This document shows positions 1 to 6,880 of a stretch of 7,127 bases of DNA, piece after piece. The first letter of the stretch is position 1, and each line of letters starts with the position of its first letter. This DNA comes from Firmicutes bacterium UBA4882 (lineage in GTDB: Bacteria > Bacillota > UBA4882). Under the pieces are notes generated by a model, which searched no databases, was not told the DNA's origin, and saw nothing but the letters and a program-made list of their open reading frames with translations. Where the stretch lies: contig DHDG01000019.1 in NCBI GenBank assembly GCA_002399265.1, positions 8,668-15,794 of the forward strand, read 5' to 3'. The position numbers and the translations under genes are program-made.

Positions 1-1049
1 CCGCGTTCAAAGTAAGGCATGCCAAAAAAGAGATCCTGGCCTTTACCCAACAAATGGCGGGTCTGCTGAGTGCCGGCACCCCGATCGATCGGGCGCTCGC
101 AATTTTGCAGGATTTGCTAGGTGTAGAAGCGATGGGGTTGGTAGTCTCCCGCATCCGCAGCGATGTTCAGGAAGGGGCACCATTTTCGGATGCCCTGGCG
201 CGCCATCCCAAATTGTTCAACCCCTATTACCTCAACATTGTCAAAGCCGGAGAAGCGAGCGGTGTGCTGCCCTTAATTTTAAAGCGGCTGGCTGGTGTCC
301 TGGAAGAAGAGGAAGAGATCCGCGGCCGCATTAAGGCCAGCATGGTATACCCGCTCTTCCTGTTAACCTTCACTTTAGGTGCTGTGATTACGCTGATGTT
401 ATGGGTTGTTCCCAAGTTTCAGGATATCTTCGCACAAGCGGGCAGTGATTTGCCCTCTATTACCCGCTTGGTCGTAGGGGTCAGTAACTTCATGGCCGGC
501 TACTGGTGGTTGCTGGTGTTGGCTATTCTGGGCAGCCTGACTTTATTAAGAGCTTACCGCAACACTGCGACCGGCAGAATGCATTTTGATCAATTAGCCT
601 TGAAACTGCCGGTATTCGGTAAGCTTAAAACAAAGACCACTACCGCCCGCATGGCCCGTACCCTGGGGACCATGTTACAGAGCGGCGTTCCGCTCATCAA
701 GGCATTGGAGATCTTGCAGCACACCATTAATAATAAAGTGCTCGAAACCGCATTGGAAAAAGCGATCGCAGGTATCCGGGAAGGCGGCAGTATCAGCGCC
801 CATTTTAGAGCACAGGGTGTTTTCCCGCCATTGGCACTTCATATGATTGGTGTGGGCGAAGAATCCGGCCAGCTCGAGGAGATGCTGGAGAATATTGCGC
901 GCACCTATGACGGAGAAGTCCAGACTTTGTTGCGCAGTCTGCTGGCAATGATGGAACCGGCCATAATTGTCGTCCTGACTTTCATTGTCGGAACAATTCT
1001 ACTGGCCATCCTCTTGCCTGTTTTATCAATTGGCGGATTGATGTATTAA
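1..1049 (+). CDS. gspF: GspF, T2SS inner-membrane platform protein (5'-partial)
   Basis: GspF is the polytopic inner-membrane protein at the centre of the T2SS platform; it contacts the ATPase GspE and GspL. The reading frame is open from the left edge (first whole codon at 3), and the residues before the ATG at 54 (ILAFTQQ) belong to the family motif that continues as MAGLLSAG, so that ATG is internal. About 348 residues are visible against roughly 400 in the family; the missing part is the N-terminal cytoplasmic segment. The two family repeats are visible: LLSAGTPIDRAL near 60-100 and again MLQSGVPLIKALEIL near 670-715, each followed by a conserved Gly-Glu motif (KAGEASG, GVGEESGQL). Hydrophobic segments lie at about 342-410, 499-552 and 959-1040, as expected for three membrane helices. 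PilC of type IV pili is the related alternative, but the GspG-K genes downstream favour GspF. Confidence 0.96.
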   Translation, partial: AFKVRHAKKEILAFTQQMAGLLSAGTPIDRALAILQDLLGVEAMGLVVSRIRSDVQEGAPFSDALARHPKLFNPYYLNIVKAGEASGVLPLILKRLAGVLEEEEEIRGRIKASMVYPLFLLTFTLGAVITLMLWVVPKFQDIFAQAGSDLPSITRLVVGVSNFMAGYWWLLVLAILGSLTLLRAYRNTATGRMHFDQLALKLPVFGKLKTKTTTARMARTLGTMLQSGVPLIKALEILQHTINNKVLETALEKAIAGIREGGSISAHFRAQGVFPPLALHMIGVGEESGQLEEMLENIARTYDGEVQTLLRSLLAMMEPAIIVVLTFIVGTILLAILLPVLSIGGLMY

Positions 1050-1065
1050 TGACACTGACCTGAAT

Positions 1066-1070
1066 GGAGG
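1066..1070 (+). promoter_or_regulatory. Strong ribosome binding site of gspG
   Basis: A perfect GGAGG sits 7 nt before the ATG at 1078, in the only gap of more than 6 nt (28 nt) between genes of this operon. It fixes the gspG start and suggests independent, efficient translation of the major pseudopilin, which is needed in more copies than its neighbours. That stoichiometry argument is inference. Confidence 0.7.
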
Positions 1071-1077
1071 CACTCGG

Positions 1078-1512
1078 ATGAAGAAGTTGCTCGCATCCCA
1101 GGCGGGATTCACGCTCATTGAGATTATGGCGGTTATTATTCTGATCGCACTGGCGATCGGACTGGTAGGACCGGAGGTCTTTAAACGACTGGCACAGGGC
1201 CGGCAGGATTCGGCTCGTTCTCAAATTGCCGGCTTTGATATGACACTGGCATCATACCGTATGGATAATGGGACTTATCCGACCACCGATCAGGGCTTGG
1301 AAGCTTTGCGCATCAGACCGCTATTGCCGCCTGTTCCGGAAAAATGGAATGGTCCTTATCTCAGTAAAGACGTTCCGGTTGATCCTTGGGGGAACCCTTA
1401 CCGCTATATCTGCCCCGGCAAAAGGAATACGGAGGGCTATGATCTTTATTCGCTCGGCAGCGATGGCATGGAAGGCGGAATCGGCGAAGCTGCCGATATC
1501 GCCAATTGGTAG
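1078..1512 (+). CDS. gspG: GspG, major pseudopilin of the T2SS
   Basis: GspG is the main subunit of the periplasmic pseudopilus. The 144-residue protein has a class III (prepilin) signal: a short basic leader ending in Gly10, then FTLIE with the conserved Glu at mature position 5 (Glu15), then a hydrophobic helix to about residue 31. GspO would cleave after Gly10 and methylate Phe11. The C-terminal domain has the GspG hallmarks: YRMDNGTYPT (60-69), TDQGLEAL (70-77), DPWGNPY (102-108) and the end SLGSDG...GG...ADIANW. Asp129 and Asp140 fall where the family binds the stabilising calcium ion. The length is typical and the protein looks intact. Translation starts at the ATG behind GGAGG. The calcium-loop ending separates it from type IV pilin PilA. 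Confidence 0.98.
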   Translation: MKKLLASQAGFTLIEIMAVIILIALAIGLVGPEVFKRLAQGRQDSARSQIAGFDMTLASYRMDNGTYPTTDQGLEALRIRPLLPPVPEKWNGPYLSKDVPVDPWGNPYRYICPGKRNTEGYDLYSLGSDGMEGGIGEAADIANW

Positions 1513-1515
1513 ACT

Positions 1516-1980
1516 ATGACAGGAAAGATGTTAAGGAAAGCAGAAAACGGCTTTACTCTGCTGGAAGTTATGGCGGTGTTGGTGCTGATGGCCGCGATTA
1601 TGGCGGTAGTAGTACCGGCGCTTTTCGAAACAGTGCGTTCCCTCCAGGTGCGCACTGCCATCAGGGACGTGGAAGCGCTGCTCGGTACCGCCAGAAGCGA
1701 AGCCATTCGTACTAATTCTCCGGTTACAGTGATCATAGACTATAGTCACCAGCGCATCAGCATTGAGCAGTTCAGCAACATCAAGCCGCTCCAGCTGCAC
1801 GATGATCGGCTTTGCCTGCATGATGATTGTAATGGCACAATAGTCCGCGTTGATTTTTGGGGGGATGGCTCCTCCAGTGGCGGCATGGCGATTTTTGCGG
1901 ATACTGCTGGTCAGGTTTACCGCTTGGATGTAGCACCCAGCAACGGCCGTTGGCGGATTGAAAAGGAGCTGAAGCCGTGA
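1516..1980 (+). CDS. gspH: GspH, minor pseudopilin of the T2SS
   Basis: This is a minor pseudopilin expected at or near the pseudopilus tip. The 154-residue protein has a basic leader ending in Gly12, followed by FTLLE with Glu at mature position 5 and a long hydrophobic helix (about 18-36). The GspH/FimT-type C-terminal domain shows an ARSEAIRTN segment (59-67) and FWGDGSSSGG (114-123), the usual family signature. It has exactly two cysteines, Cys100 and Cys105, which could form a disulfide in the periplasm. It begins 3 nt after the gspG stop. The start is uncertain: the ATG at 1516 has no good ribosome binding site, while the ATG at 1528 follows AGGAAAG and would leave an 8-residue leader, more usual for the family. 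The end overlaps gspI by 4 nt (GTGA). Confidence 0.93.
   Translation: MTGKMLRKAENGFTLLEVMAVLVLMAAIMAVVVPALFETVRSLQVRTAIRDVEALLGTARSEAIRTNSPVTVIIDYSHQRISIEQFSNIKPLQLHDDRLCLHDDCNGTIVRVDFWGDGSSSGGMAIFADTAGQVYRLDVAPSNGRWRIEKELKP
1963..1968 (+). promoter_or_regulatory. Ribosome binding site supporting the GTG start of gspI
   Basis: AAGGAG lies 8 nt before the GTG at 1977, inside the end of gspH. It supports the non-ATG start of gspI and the 4-nt GTGA overlap. No ATG is available in that frame before the prepilin cleavage site. Confidence 0.65.
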
Positions 1981-2348
1981 GATTTCCTAACCGCAGTGTC
2001 CGAGGCAACCAAGGCGGGTTTACCCTCATTGAGGTGATTGCCGCAATTACCCTGCTGGGGTTGACGGTTAGTCTCCTGCTTGGCGGAGTGAGCCAGGGAC
2101 TGAATGTGCAGCATGATGCGGAAGACACCAGTATCGCATTGTGGCTATGCCAGTATAAACTTGAGGAAATCGTCTCCGGGATTGAGAGCATGTCATCCGG
2201 GCGTTTTGATACTCCCTGGGAGCGTTTCTCCTGGGAGTCGCGGAAAGCAGAATTGGAATTGACCGGGTGGAAACGGCTTGTGGTGACTGTATCGTGGCAG
2301 GGGGCGGCTGCACGCAGGCAGACCAGCTTATCTGTGATTGAGGAATGA
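1977..2348 (+). CDS. gspI: GspI, minor pseudopilin of the T2SS
   Basis: GspI is the small minor pseudopilin that nucleates the GspI-J-K tip complex starting pseudopilus assembly. The 123-residue product has a basic leader (MRFPNRSVRGNQGG) with cleavage expected after Gly14, then FTLIEVIAA with Glu at mature position 5 and a hydrophobic helix to about residue 37. The short C-terminal domain has the family-like ALWLCQYKLEEI segment, which follows the helix in GspI, and ends in a strand-rich stretch (LVVTVSW). Its size (about 120 residues) and its position between gspH and gspJ fit GspI. PilV-like minor pilins are related, but the T2SS context decides. It starts with GTG overlapping the gspH stop and ends in an ATGA overlap with gspJ. 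Confidence 0.93.
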   Translation: MRFPNRSVRGNQGGFTLIEVIAAITLLGLTVSLLLGGVSQGLNVQHDAEDTSIALWLCQYKLEEIVSGIESMSSGRFDTPWERFSWESRKAELELTGWKRLVVTVSWQGAAARRQTSLSVIEE

Positions 2349-2968
2349 GCAATAAGGCAATGAACCGGCAAAAGGGATTCACATTGGTTGAAATCATGGC
2401 GGCCATCTCTTTGACCGTCATTATCATGGCATTTGTGGCGCAGGCTTTTCAGGCTGGCGTGGATTCGTGGACCAACGCTGGCAATCGCACTGACTTAATG
2501 CAATCCGGGCGCTATCTCATCTCCCGAATCAGCAGTGATTTACAAAACTCATACCTGTCACAGACTAATACCAGCTGTTATTTTCAGGGCGATTCTGCTG
2601 GCGTGCACTGCGTTGTTCCCGGAGGGGTTTGGGGCTTTCAGACTATTGAATATCGCTATGATCCGGGCTACCGGGCCGTATTCCGCGCAGCCACCGATGA
2701 TCCCGAAAATCCGCCCGACTTGTCATATCTGGATGAATCCTTTCTTGATGGGGTTCAAAAGCTGACATTTCGCTATTACGATGCCACCCGTAAAACCTGG
2801 CTTGATTTCTGGGACTCCAGACAGGTCGAAGCGCGCCTGCCAGATCTGGTTGAGATCAGGCTGTCTTTACAGCCTTCCCAGTCAGAGGATCCGGCATATG
2901 ACTTTCCGCCAACTGCTGTCAAACTGATGGTCAGGCAATTGCAGCGCGGTTCCAGGCTGGGGAGGTGA
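2345..2968 (+). CDS. gspJ: GspJ, minor pseudopilin of the T2SS
   Basis: GspJ is a minor pseudopilin that forms the tip complex with GspI and GspK. The 207-residue protein carries the prepilin signal MNRQKG followed by FTLVE (Glu at mature position 5) and a hydrophobic helix to about residue 36. The periplasmic domain has the expected order for GspJ: SGRYLISRISSDLQ (54-67), a TIEYRYD strand (100-106), a mid-domain FLDGVQKLTFRYYD segment, and a LPDLVEIRLSL strand near the end. It has only two cysteines, Cys78 and Cys89, a plausible disulfide. The start is ambiguous: the ATG at 2345 gives an ATGA overlap with gspI but GAGG sits almost against it, while the ATG at 2360 would give a 6-residue leader typical of prepilins. 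It ends 6 nt before gspK. Confidence 0.94.
   Translation: MSNKAMNRQKGFTLVEIMAAISLTVIIMAFVAQAFQAGVDSWTNAGNRTDLMQSGRYLISRISSDLQNSYLSQTNTSCYFQGDSAGVHCVVPGGVWGFQTIEYRYDPGYRAVFRAATDDPENPPDLSYLDESFLDGVQKLTFRYYDATRKTWLDFWDSRQVEARLPDLVEIRLSLQPSQSEDPAYDFPPTAVKLMVRQLQRGSRLGR
2959..2965 (+). promoter_or_regulatory. Very strong ribosome binding site for the TTG start of gspK
   Basis: GGGGAGG, running on into TGA to match the anti-Shine-Dalgarno sequence almost fully, ends 9 nt before the TTG at 2975. It overlaps the last codons of gspJ. Because gspJ and gspK share a frame and the gspJ stop is at 2966-2968, no upstream in-frame start is possible. The site therefore decides in favour of TTG; the next candidates, TTG at 2984 and ATG at 3011, are farther away, and the latter would destroy the signal. 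Confidence 0.75.
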
Positions 2969-2974
2969 GCGGTT

Positions 2975-4165
2975 TTGGCATATTTGCGCCAGCGTGGGGC
3001 AGCGCTTGTCATGGTCATGTGGCTGATTGTCCTGTTGTCGGCTGTGATAGTGTCCTTTGTGACCCGTATTACGATGGAAGCCGGGATCGCACATAATATG
3101 GTCACTACAGCGGAAACGGCTGCCGCAGCCCGATCCGTTTATCAGATAATCACTGATCAGATGCTGCAGGATGTGAATGACTACGATCTGCCTGATGAAG
3201 CATGGGCGGATACCAGTTCGGAGGAATGGATCAGTCGCATGCAAGCGCTGTTTCCGGGCAGGGCGGTTTCCGCAGCCGTTTGGGATGAAGGCAGCCGGAT
3301 CAACCTCAATACCGTCAGCATCAGTATGTTGCGCAGATTGTTCAAGGAAGACAAAAGCGCGGTTGATTCCGTTATGGATTGGCGGGATACGGATCAGGAT
3401 GCACGCGAATTCGGAGCCGAGCAGCCTTTCTATGCCCGGCAAACCCCGCCGTTGAAATGCCGCGATAGCTTGTTGGGCCATAAATCCGAGCTAAAACTGG
3501 TCCGCGCTGCCGGTGAGCATTATGAGCGCATTAAAGACATGATCACGACTTATGGCATGGTTAATCCGAACATTCTGTCGCCGGACGTATTTGAGAGTTT
3601 TTGTTGCGGCGTGGGTATTGACGATTTCGTGGCCGAACGGCTGGCTCGCGAGCTGAAGGATTTGCAGGAAAAAAACATACGCCTGAAAAACTACGATGAT
3701 CTGCTGCAAATGCCCAGCATGCATCGCAAACATCTTGAGATGCTGGATGGCCTGTTTTTTTTCGGCGGTCTTTATAACGTCAATTTCTTGACAGCGGATC
3801 AGACGGCTTGTATTTTGTCAGAATGCGGAATTGCTGCGGAAGAGGCTCAATTCGTGTTCAGGGGCACCAGGAAGTTTCGTATAGTTGATGACCTGATTGC
3901 CGCGATGATTGCCGCCGGTATGGACGAAGGGGTTCAGGACTATGCCAGGCAGCTAGTGACCGTAAGCTCTTCTGTCTTTGGAATTAACGTGTCGGTAGAG
4001 TGCGGGGAAAACAGTCGTTACAACATAGATGCCATTGTGCGGCGGTTCCGCGAAAAACCGGATGATCGTCAGTGGGTTCTGGAAGTGCTCTATTGGAAGG
4101 AAGGCTTGTTGTCTTCCCCATCGGAAGGCGGTGATGAACCATCCGCAAATGTAGGAGCAGGATGA
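2975..4165 (+). CDS. gspK: GspK, large minor pseudopilin capping the pseudopilus
   Basis: GspK is the large minor pseudopilin thought to cap the pseudopilus tip. The 396-residue protein begins with a short basic leader, LRQRG, then AALVMVMWLIVLLSAV; as is usual for GspK, the Glu at mature position 5 is absent. The family's helical domain is recognisable from RINLNTVS (108-115), MDWRDTDQD (134-142) and a second YNVN motif (267-270) that introduces a helix-hairpin-helix-like stretch. Length is within or a little above the family range (about 300-400). It has six cysteines in the exported part, including a Cys-Cys pair near residue 211. Translation starts at TTG behind GGGGAGG and ends in an ATGA overlap with gspL. 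A run of eight T at 3755-3762 and one of seven A at 3669-3675 lie in the gene; the frame is intact across both. Confidence 0.95.
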   Translation: MAYLRQRGAALVMVMWLIVLLSAVIVSFVTRITMEAGIAHNMVTTAETAAAARSVYQIITDQMLQDVNDYDLPDEAWADTSSEEWISRMQALFPGRAVSAAVWDEGSRINLNTVSISMLRRLFKEDKSAVDSVMDWRDTDQDAREFGAEQPFYARQTPPLKCRDSLLGHKSELKLVRAAGEHYERIKDMITTYGMVNPNILSPDVFESFCCGVGIDDFVAERLARELKDLQEKNIRLKNYDDLLQMPSMHRKHLEMLDGLFFFGGLYNVNFLTADQTACILSECGIAAEEAQFVFRGTRKFRIVDDLIAAMIAAGMDEGVQDYARQLVTVSSSVFGINVSVECGENSRYNIDAIVRRFREKPDDRQWVLEVLYWKEGLLSSPSEGGDEPSANVGAG

Positions 4166-5736
4166 CTGTAATATCATGGAACAATCGCACCAAGGTGCTG
4201 GCTGCCATCGAGGCACACAGCCCCCGTGGCAGCGCAATCCGCGGTAATGCCAACAGTAACGTCCGTGGCGACAATCAACTAGAGATTACCAGGTCCGCGG
4301 CGATTGACTTTGCGGCACCTGATCTAAGAGCACAGCTGGTCAGCATGCGCAAGGCTGGTTGGGCGCGGAATATTGTCATAGTGGGTGCGGGACCGGTCGT
4401 TATTAGTCGTCTGTCGCTGCCGCCTGTGTCCGCCGATGAAATGCCCGGCGCGGTCTCAATGGCTCTTGAAAGCGCTGGTTTGGCCGCCACTGATGTCAGG
4501 CCGGCCTGGCAGGTGCTCAGCCGCAGCAAAGAAGCAGTGCAGCTGTTGGTTGCGGCGTGGCGCAGCGAAGGAACCGATGAATGCCTGGCTGCTGCCGCAG
4601 CTGGCGGGTTTCGGATTTGCGGCGTACAGCATGCCGCCTTCGCCTTAGCAGCCGCTGCAAACCGGCTAACGACGGCGGAAAACGTGTGGGTGGCGGTTTT
4701 GCACGATGCATCGTGTGAATTTGTCTACTCCGGAATCGAGGGAGTATCGCATTACCGGATTATGGGGGCAGATGTGGGGACTGAGGCGGCAGATGCACAG
4801 GCTGGTGCTGCAGATTTGTCATATTGGGTCGGAGAAATTAAGCGCACTGTACTGGCCCAAGGAATCCAAGGGGTAGCGGGTACCCCCGATGTCCTGGGGG
4901 GAAGGGCTTCTGCCAACAGCAGTGGCCTGGTTTTTGGCAGCGATCGTGCGCTTGTCAGTCAAGCGGTAGAACTGCTCAATAGTGCTGGGCTGAGAGCCAA
5001 GCAAGGTCGGATCCAGACGGTTGTCTCCTCGCGGATAGCCGCACGTAATGATACTGTTGATGAAGCCAGCGGTGATGCCAGCGGCTTGGCCGCTCTGATT
5101 GGCGTAGCGCTCATTGCATCCGGCAAGGCGGCAGCGGGACCAGACCTTTTGCCCGCGTGCACGGCTGCGGCTGGTGTCGGGAATGCTGCCAACACGAGCC
5201 CGGGGGCAACAGGCGGTCGTGGCCGACTTCGGTCTGTATGGCGGAGCAGGGCTTTCTCAATACCACTGGTAGCCGCCTGTTTGCTCGGTTTGGGCGGATT
5301 AACATTTTCGATGCTTCGAACCGCAAAAGCAGTCCGCTATGGCCGGGAATGGATCACCCAAAACGCTCAGCGCTATGCGACTGCCACCCAGATAATTGCC
5401 GAAATCGGTGCAGCTGAGGAGCAGGCGGATTTGCTTTCTGCACTCCTTGTGGAACGGCGCGATTATCTGGATGTATTGCAGGGTATCGCAGCAGTATTAC
5501 CGGAAGGCACCCAAATCACGTCGCTTGTCTTTAAAGGAGATGAGCTGGTCGACTTGGCTGGGACTGCGCCGCAGGCTAGCAGGGTATTGTCTGCTCTGGA
5601 AGAATGCGGCGTTTTCGCGGATTTGCGGTTCAGAGGTTCAATTGTGCTGCTCGAACAGGAAAACTATAAAACTGAGCAGTTTCATTTAAGCGGAACGCTG
5701 CTTCAGGCACAAAGGCAAAGGCAGGTGGCACCATGA
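4162..5736 (+). CDS. gspL: GspL-like T2SS platform protein with PilM- and PilN-like parts
   Basis: GspL links the cytoplasmic ATPase GspE to the membrane platform and pairs with GspM. The 524-residue product has a large cytoplasmic part (1-364) resembling the actin-like fold of GspL/PilM. This part contains SRLSLPPV near residue 83, the strand pair around VWVAVLHDASCEFVYSG (175-191), an SSGLVFGSD loop, and a closing LIGVALIASG helix. Next come DLLP (328-331), reminiscent of the start of PilN proteins, a low-complexity Ala/Gly linker, one membrane helix (about 366-385), a probable coiled coil, and a PilN-like domain with LPEGTQITSL (446-455) and EQFHLSG near the end. It is longer than the roughly 400 residues typical of GspL, largely because of the Ala-rich regions and linker. 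A small in-frame duplication encodes EASG-DASG at 5062-5085. The order cytoplasmic-helix-periplasmic is canonical for GspL. The start follows AGGAG by 4 nt, and both ends are 4-nt overlaps. Confidence 0.88.
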   Translation: MTVISWNNRTKVLAAIEAHSPRGSAIRGNANSNVRGDNQLEITRSAAIDFAAPDLRAQLVSMRKAGWARNIVIVGAGPVVISRLSLPPVSADEMPGAVSMALESAGLAATDVRPAWQVLSRSKEAVQLLVAAWRSEGTDECLAAAAAGGFRICGVQHAAFALAAAANRLTTAENVWVAVLHDASCEFVYSGIEGVSHYRIMGADVGTEAADAQAGAADLSYWVGEIKRTVLAQGIQGVAGTPDVLGGRASANSSGLVFGSDRALVSQAVELLNSAGLRAKQGRIQTVVSSRIAARNDTVDEASGDASGLAALIGVALIASGKAAAGPDLLPACTAAAGVGNAANTSPGATGGRGRLRSVWRSRAFSIPLVAACLLGLGGLTFSMLRTAKAVRYGREWITQNAQRYATATQIIAEIGAAEEQADLLSALLVERRDYLDVLQGIAAVLPEGTQITSLVFKGDELVDLAGTAPQASRVLSALEECGVFADLRFRGSIVLLEQENYKTEQFHLSGTLLQAQRQRQVAP

Positions 5737-6314
5737 CCCGTCGTGAAAAAACAGTGGTGACTGTCTGTTTGATTCTGGCGGTCATCATACTGCTGGCGCG
5801 CTTTGCTGGTCCGGAAGCCCTACGCAAGGTATCTGGCACCATCACACAATGGCCTGAGATTGAGCAGCAATGGGCGGAGCAGGCCAACGCCATTACAGAA
5901 GCGGCTACTGGTGATCGACGCAGTGCAGCCACTGACGCGAAATTGAGCGAACTGCAAGACGCCTTTTTTGGTGATCAGATTGCAGCCAAAAGTCCCATGA
6001 CCTTATTACGTACTCTGGAAGAGTTGGCCCGTGCGGCCGGAATTTCAGTGATAAGCAAGGACATCATTGGAACAGATCAGTATCAGGGTCTTGTCAGGGC
6101 CAGTGTTTCGCTGTTGGTCGATTGTCAGGTGGAGGGATTGGCCCGCATGCTTTATTCCATTGGTCATGCCGAAAAGTATATGACCATTGAAGGACTGGAA
6201 GTGGCTGATGGCGGTGAAGCTGATGCCCGGGTTTTACGTTGCCGCATGACGGTTAGCGCAGTGTTTCCGCTGGCCGAAGCTGAAGCCGCAGGCGCAGGCG
6301 GGGTGAATCCATGA
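5733..6314 (+). CDS. gspM: GspM-like (PilO-like) T2SS platform protein
   Basis: GspM is the bitopic partner of GspL in the inner-membrane platform. The 193-residue protein has a short basic N-terminus (MTRREK), one membrane helix (about 7-24), a helical and probably coiled-coil stretch (about 36-80), and a periplasmic ferredoxin-like domain (about 89-178). That domain has the pattern of the PilO/GspM group: LLRTLEELARAAGISVIS (91-108), a central strand LVRASVSLLVDCQ followed by a helix (EGLARMLYSIGH), then YMTIEGLEVAD and a final strand LRCRMTVSAVF. Sequence conservation in this family is weak, so the call rests on topology, strand pattern and position right after gspL. It overlaps gspL and the next gene by 4 nt each (ATGA), with AGGTGG as its ribosome binding site. 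Confidence 0.85.
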   Translation: MTRREKTVVTVCLILAVIILLARFAGPEALRKVSGTITQWPEIEQQWAEQANAITEAATGDRRSAATDAKLSELQDAFFGDQIAAKSPMTLLRTLEELARAAGISVISKDIIGTDQYQGLVRASVSLLVDCQVEGLARMLYSIGHAEKYMTIEGLEVADGGEADARVLRCRMTVSAVFPLAEAEAAGAGGVNP

Positions 6315-6880
6315 AACAAAAGGCACCGTATATAGTTGTCTACTTTATACTGGCGCTGGCTGCGATCTATGCCGGATATGCGCTGGTACAGTATCTGGCG
6401 CCTGTGGCGATACCGGTTCAAAGCAGGCGGTTCGGGGCGGCCGATCAAACACAGGGGCGGGACGCGCACGCTGTCCGGCCTGCTGCCGGTGGCGCCGCCA
6501 ATGACCCTGCGAGCGTTGTTGCCGGAGCTGGGAGCAATGGTATTGTCGGTACGGCCGTCGACGTCAAAGGCGGTGCGGCCGCCATTAACCGCCTGTTTTT
6601 TGCCACCGGAGTCGCCAATTCTGAGGGGGTGCAGAGCGATACGGGAGCACCTGCCAAACCCGATCCAAGTTTGGGTCCTCAGTTGCAGCTGATTCTGACT
6701 GCGGTCTTTCCCGGCAAAGATGCGCGGGCAGTTTTGATGCGCCGGGGTGATTCCCCTGACGGAGAGTCCTGGCTGGTAAAAGTGGGAGATACTGTCGCAG
6801 ATGCAACGGTCGTCAGTATTGGAAGGGATCGTATCGTGTTGGACGCCGCCGGAACGAAGCTCACCATCAATCTGGAATAA
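6311..6880 (+). CDS. gspC: GspC-like protein with homology-region domain, no PDZ
   Basis: This is a likely GspC-type connector between the inner-membrane platform and the secretin GspD. The 189-residue protein has a short cytoplasmic N-terminus, one membrane helix (about 8-29), a long Ala/Gly-rich periplasmic linker (about 38-120), and a C-terminal domain of about 65 residues (123-189). That domain matches the GspC homology region: LQLILTAVFPG, then a Lys-Val-Gly-Asp turn (157-160) and TVVSIGRDRIVLDAAG, ending in a strand TKLTINLE. Most GspC proteins continue into a PDZ or coiled-coil domain; this one stops directly after the homology region. GspC is usually the first gene of a T2SS operon, whereas here it is last, where gspN often stands. 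PilP, the pilus equivalent, is the main alternative. It overlaps gspM by 4 nt and is followed immediately by a terminator. Confidence 0.82.
   Translation: MKQKAPYIVVYFILALAAIYAGYALVQYLAPVAIPVQSRRFGAADQTQGRDAHAVRPAAGGAANDPASVVAGAGSNGIVGTAVDVKGGAAAINRLFFATGVANSEGVQSDTGAPAKPDPSLGPQLQLILTAVFPGKDARAVLMRRGDSPDGESWLVKVGDTVADATVVSIGRDRIVLDAAGTKLTINLE

Noticed and set aside
54..56. ATG at 54 as the start of gspF
   Set aside because: The frame is open to the left edge and the residues just before it (ILAFTQQ) belong to the conserved GspF motif, so this ATG is internal and the gene starts outside the window.
1268..1519. Plus-strand open frame inside gspG
   Set aside because: It is an out-of-frame shadow; gspG in the main frame carries conserved motifs through this whole stretch.
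1781..2371. A 196-codon open frame on the minus strand
   Set aside because: It lies fully antisense to gspH, gspI and the start of gspJ, whose pseudopilin features are unmistakable. Its product has no recognisable domain and a composition typical of a shadow frame.
2882..3481. A 199-codon open frame on the minus strand
   Set aside because: It is antisense to gspJ and gspK, rich in His, Arg and Cys without pattern, with no family resemblance; the sense genes explain the region.
1..4165. A type IV pilus operon instead of a T2SS
   Set aside because: The GspG calcium-loop ending (SLGSDG...ADIANW) and the ordered set GspH, GspI, GspJ and GspK, with the large GspK, are T2SS hallmarks; pilus-like traits are limited to the GspL, GspM and GspC-like proteins.
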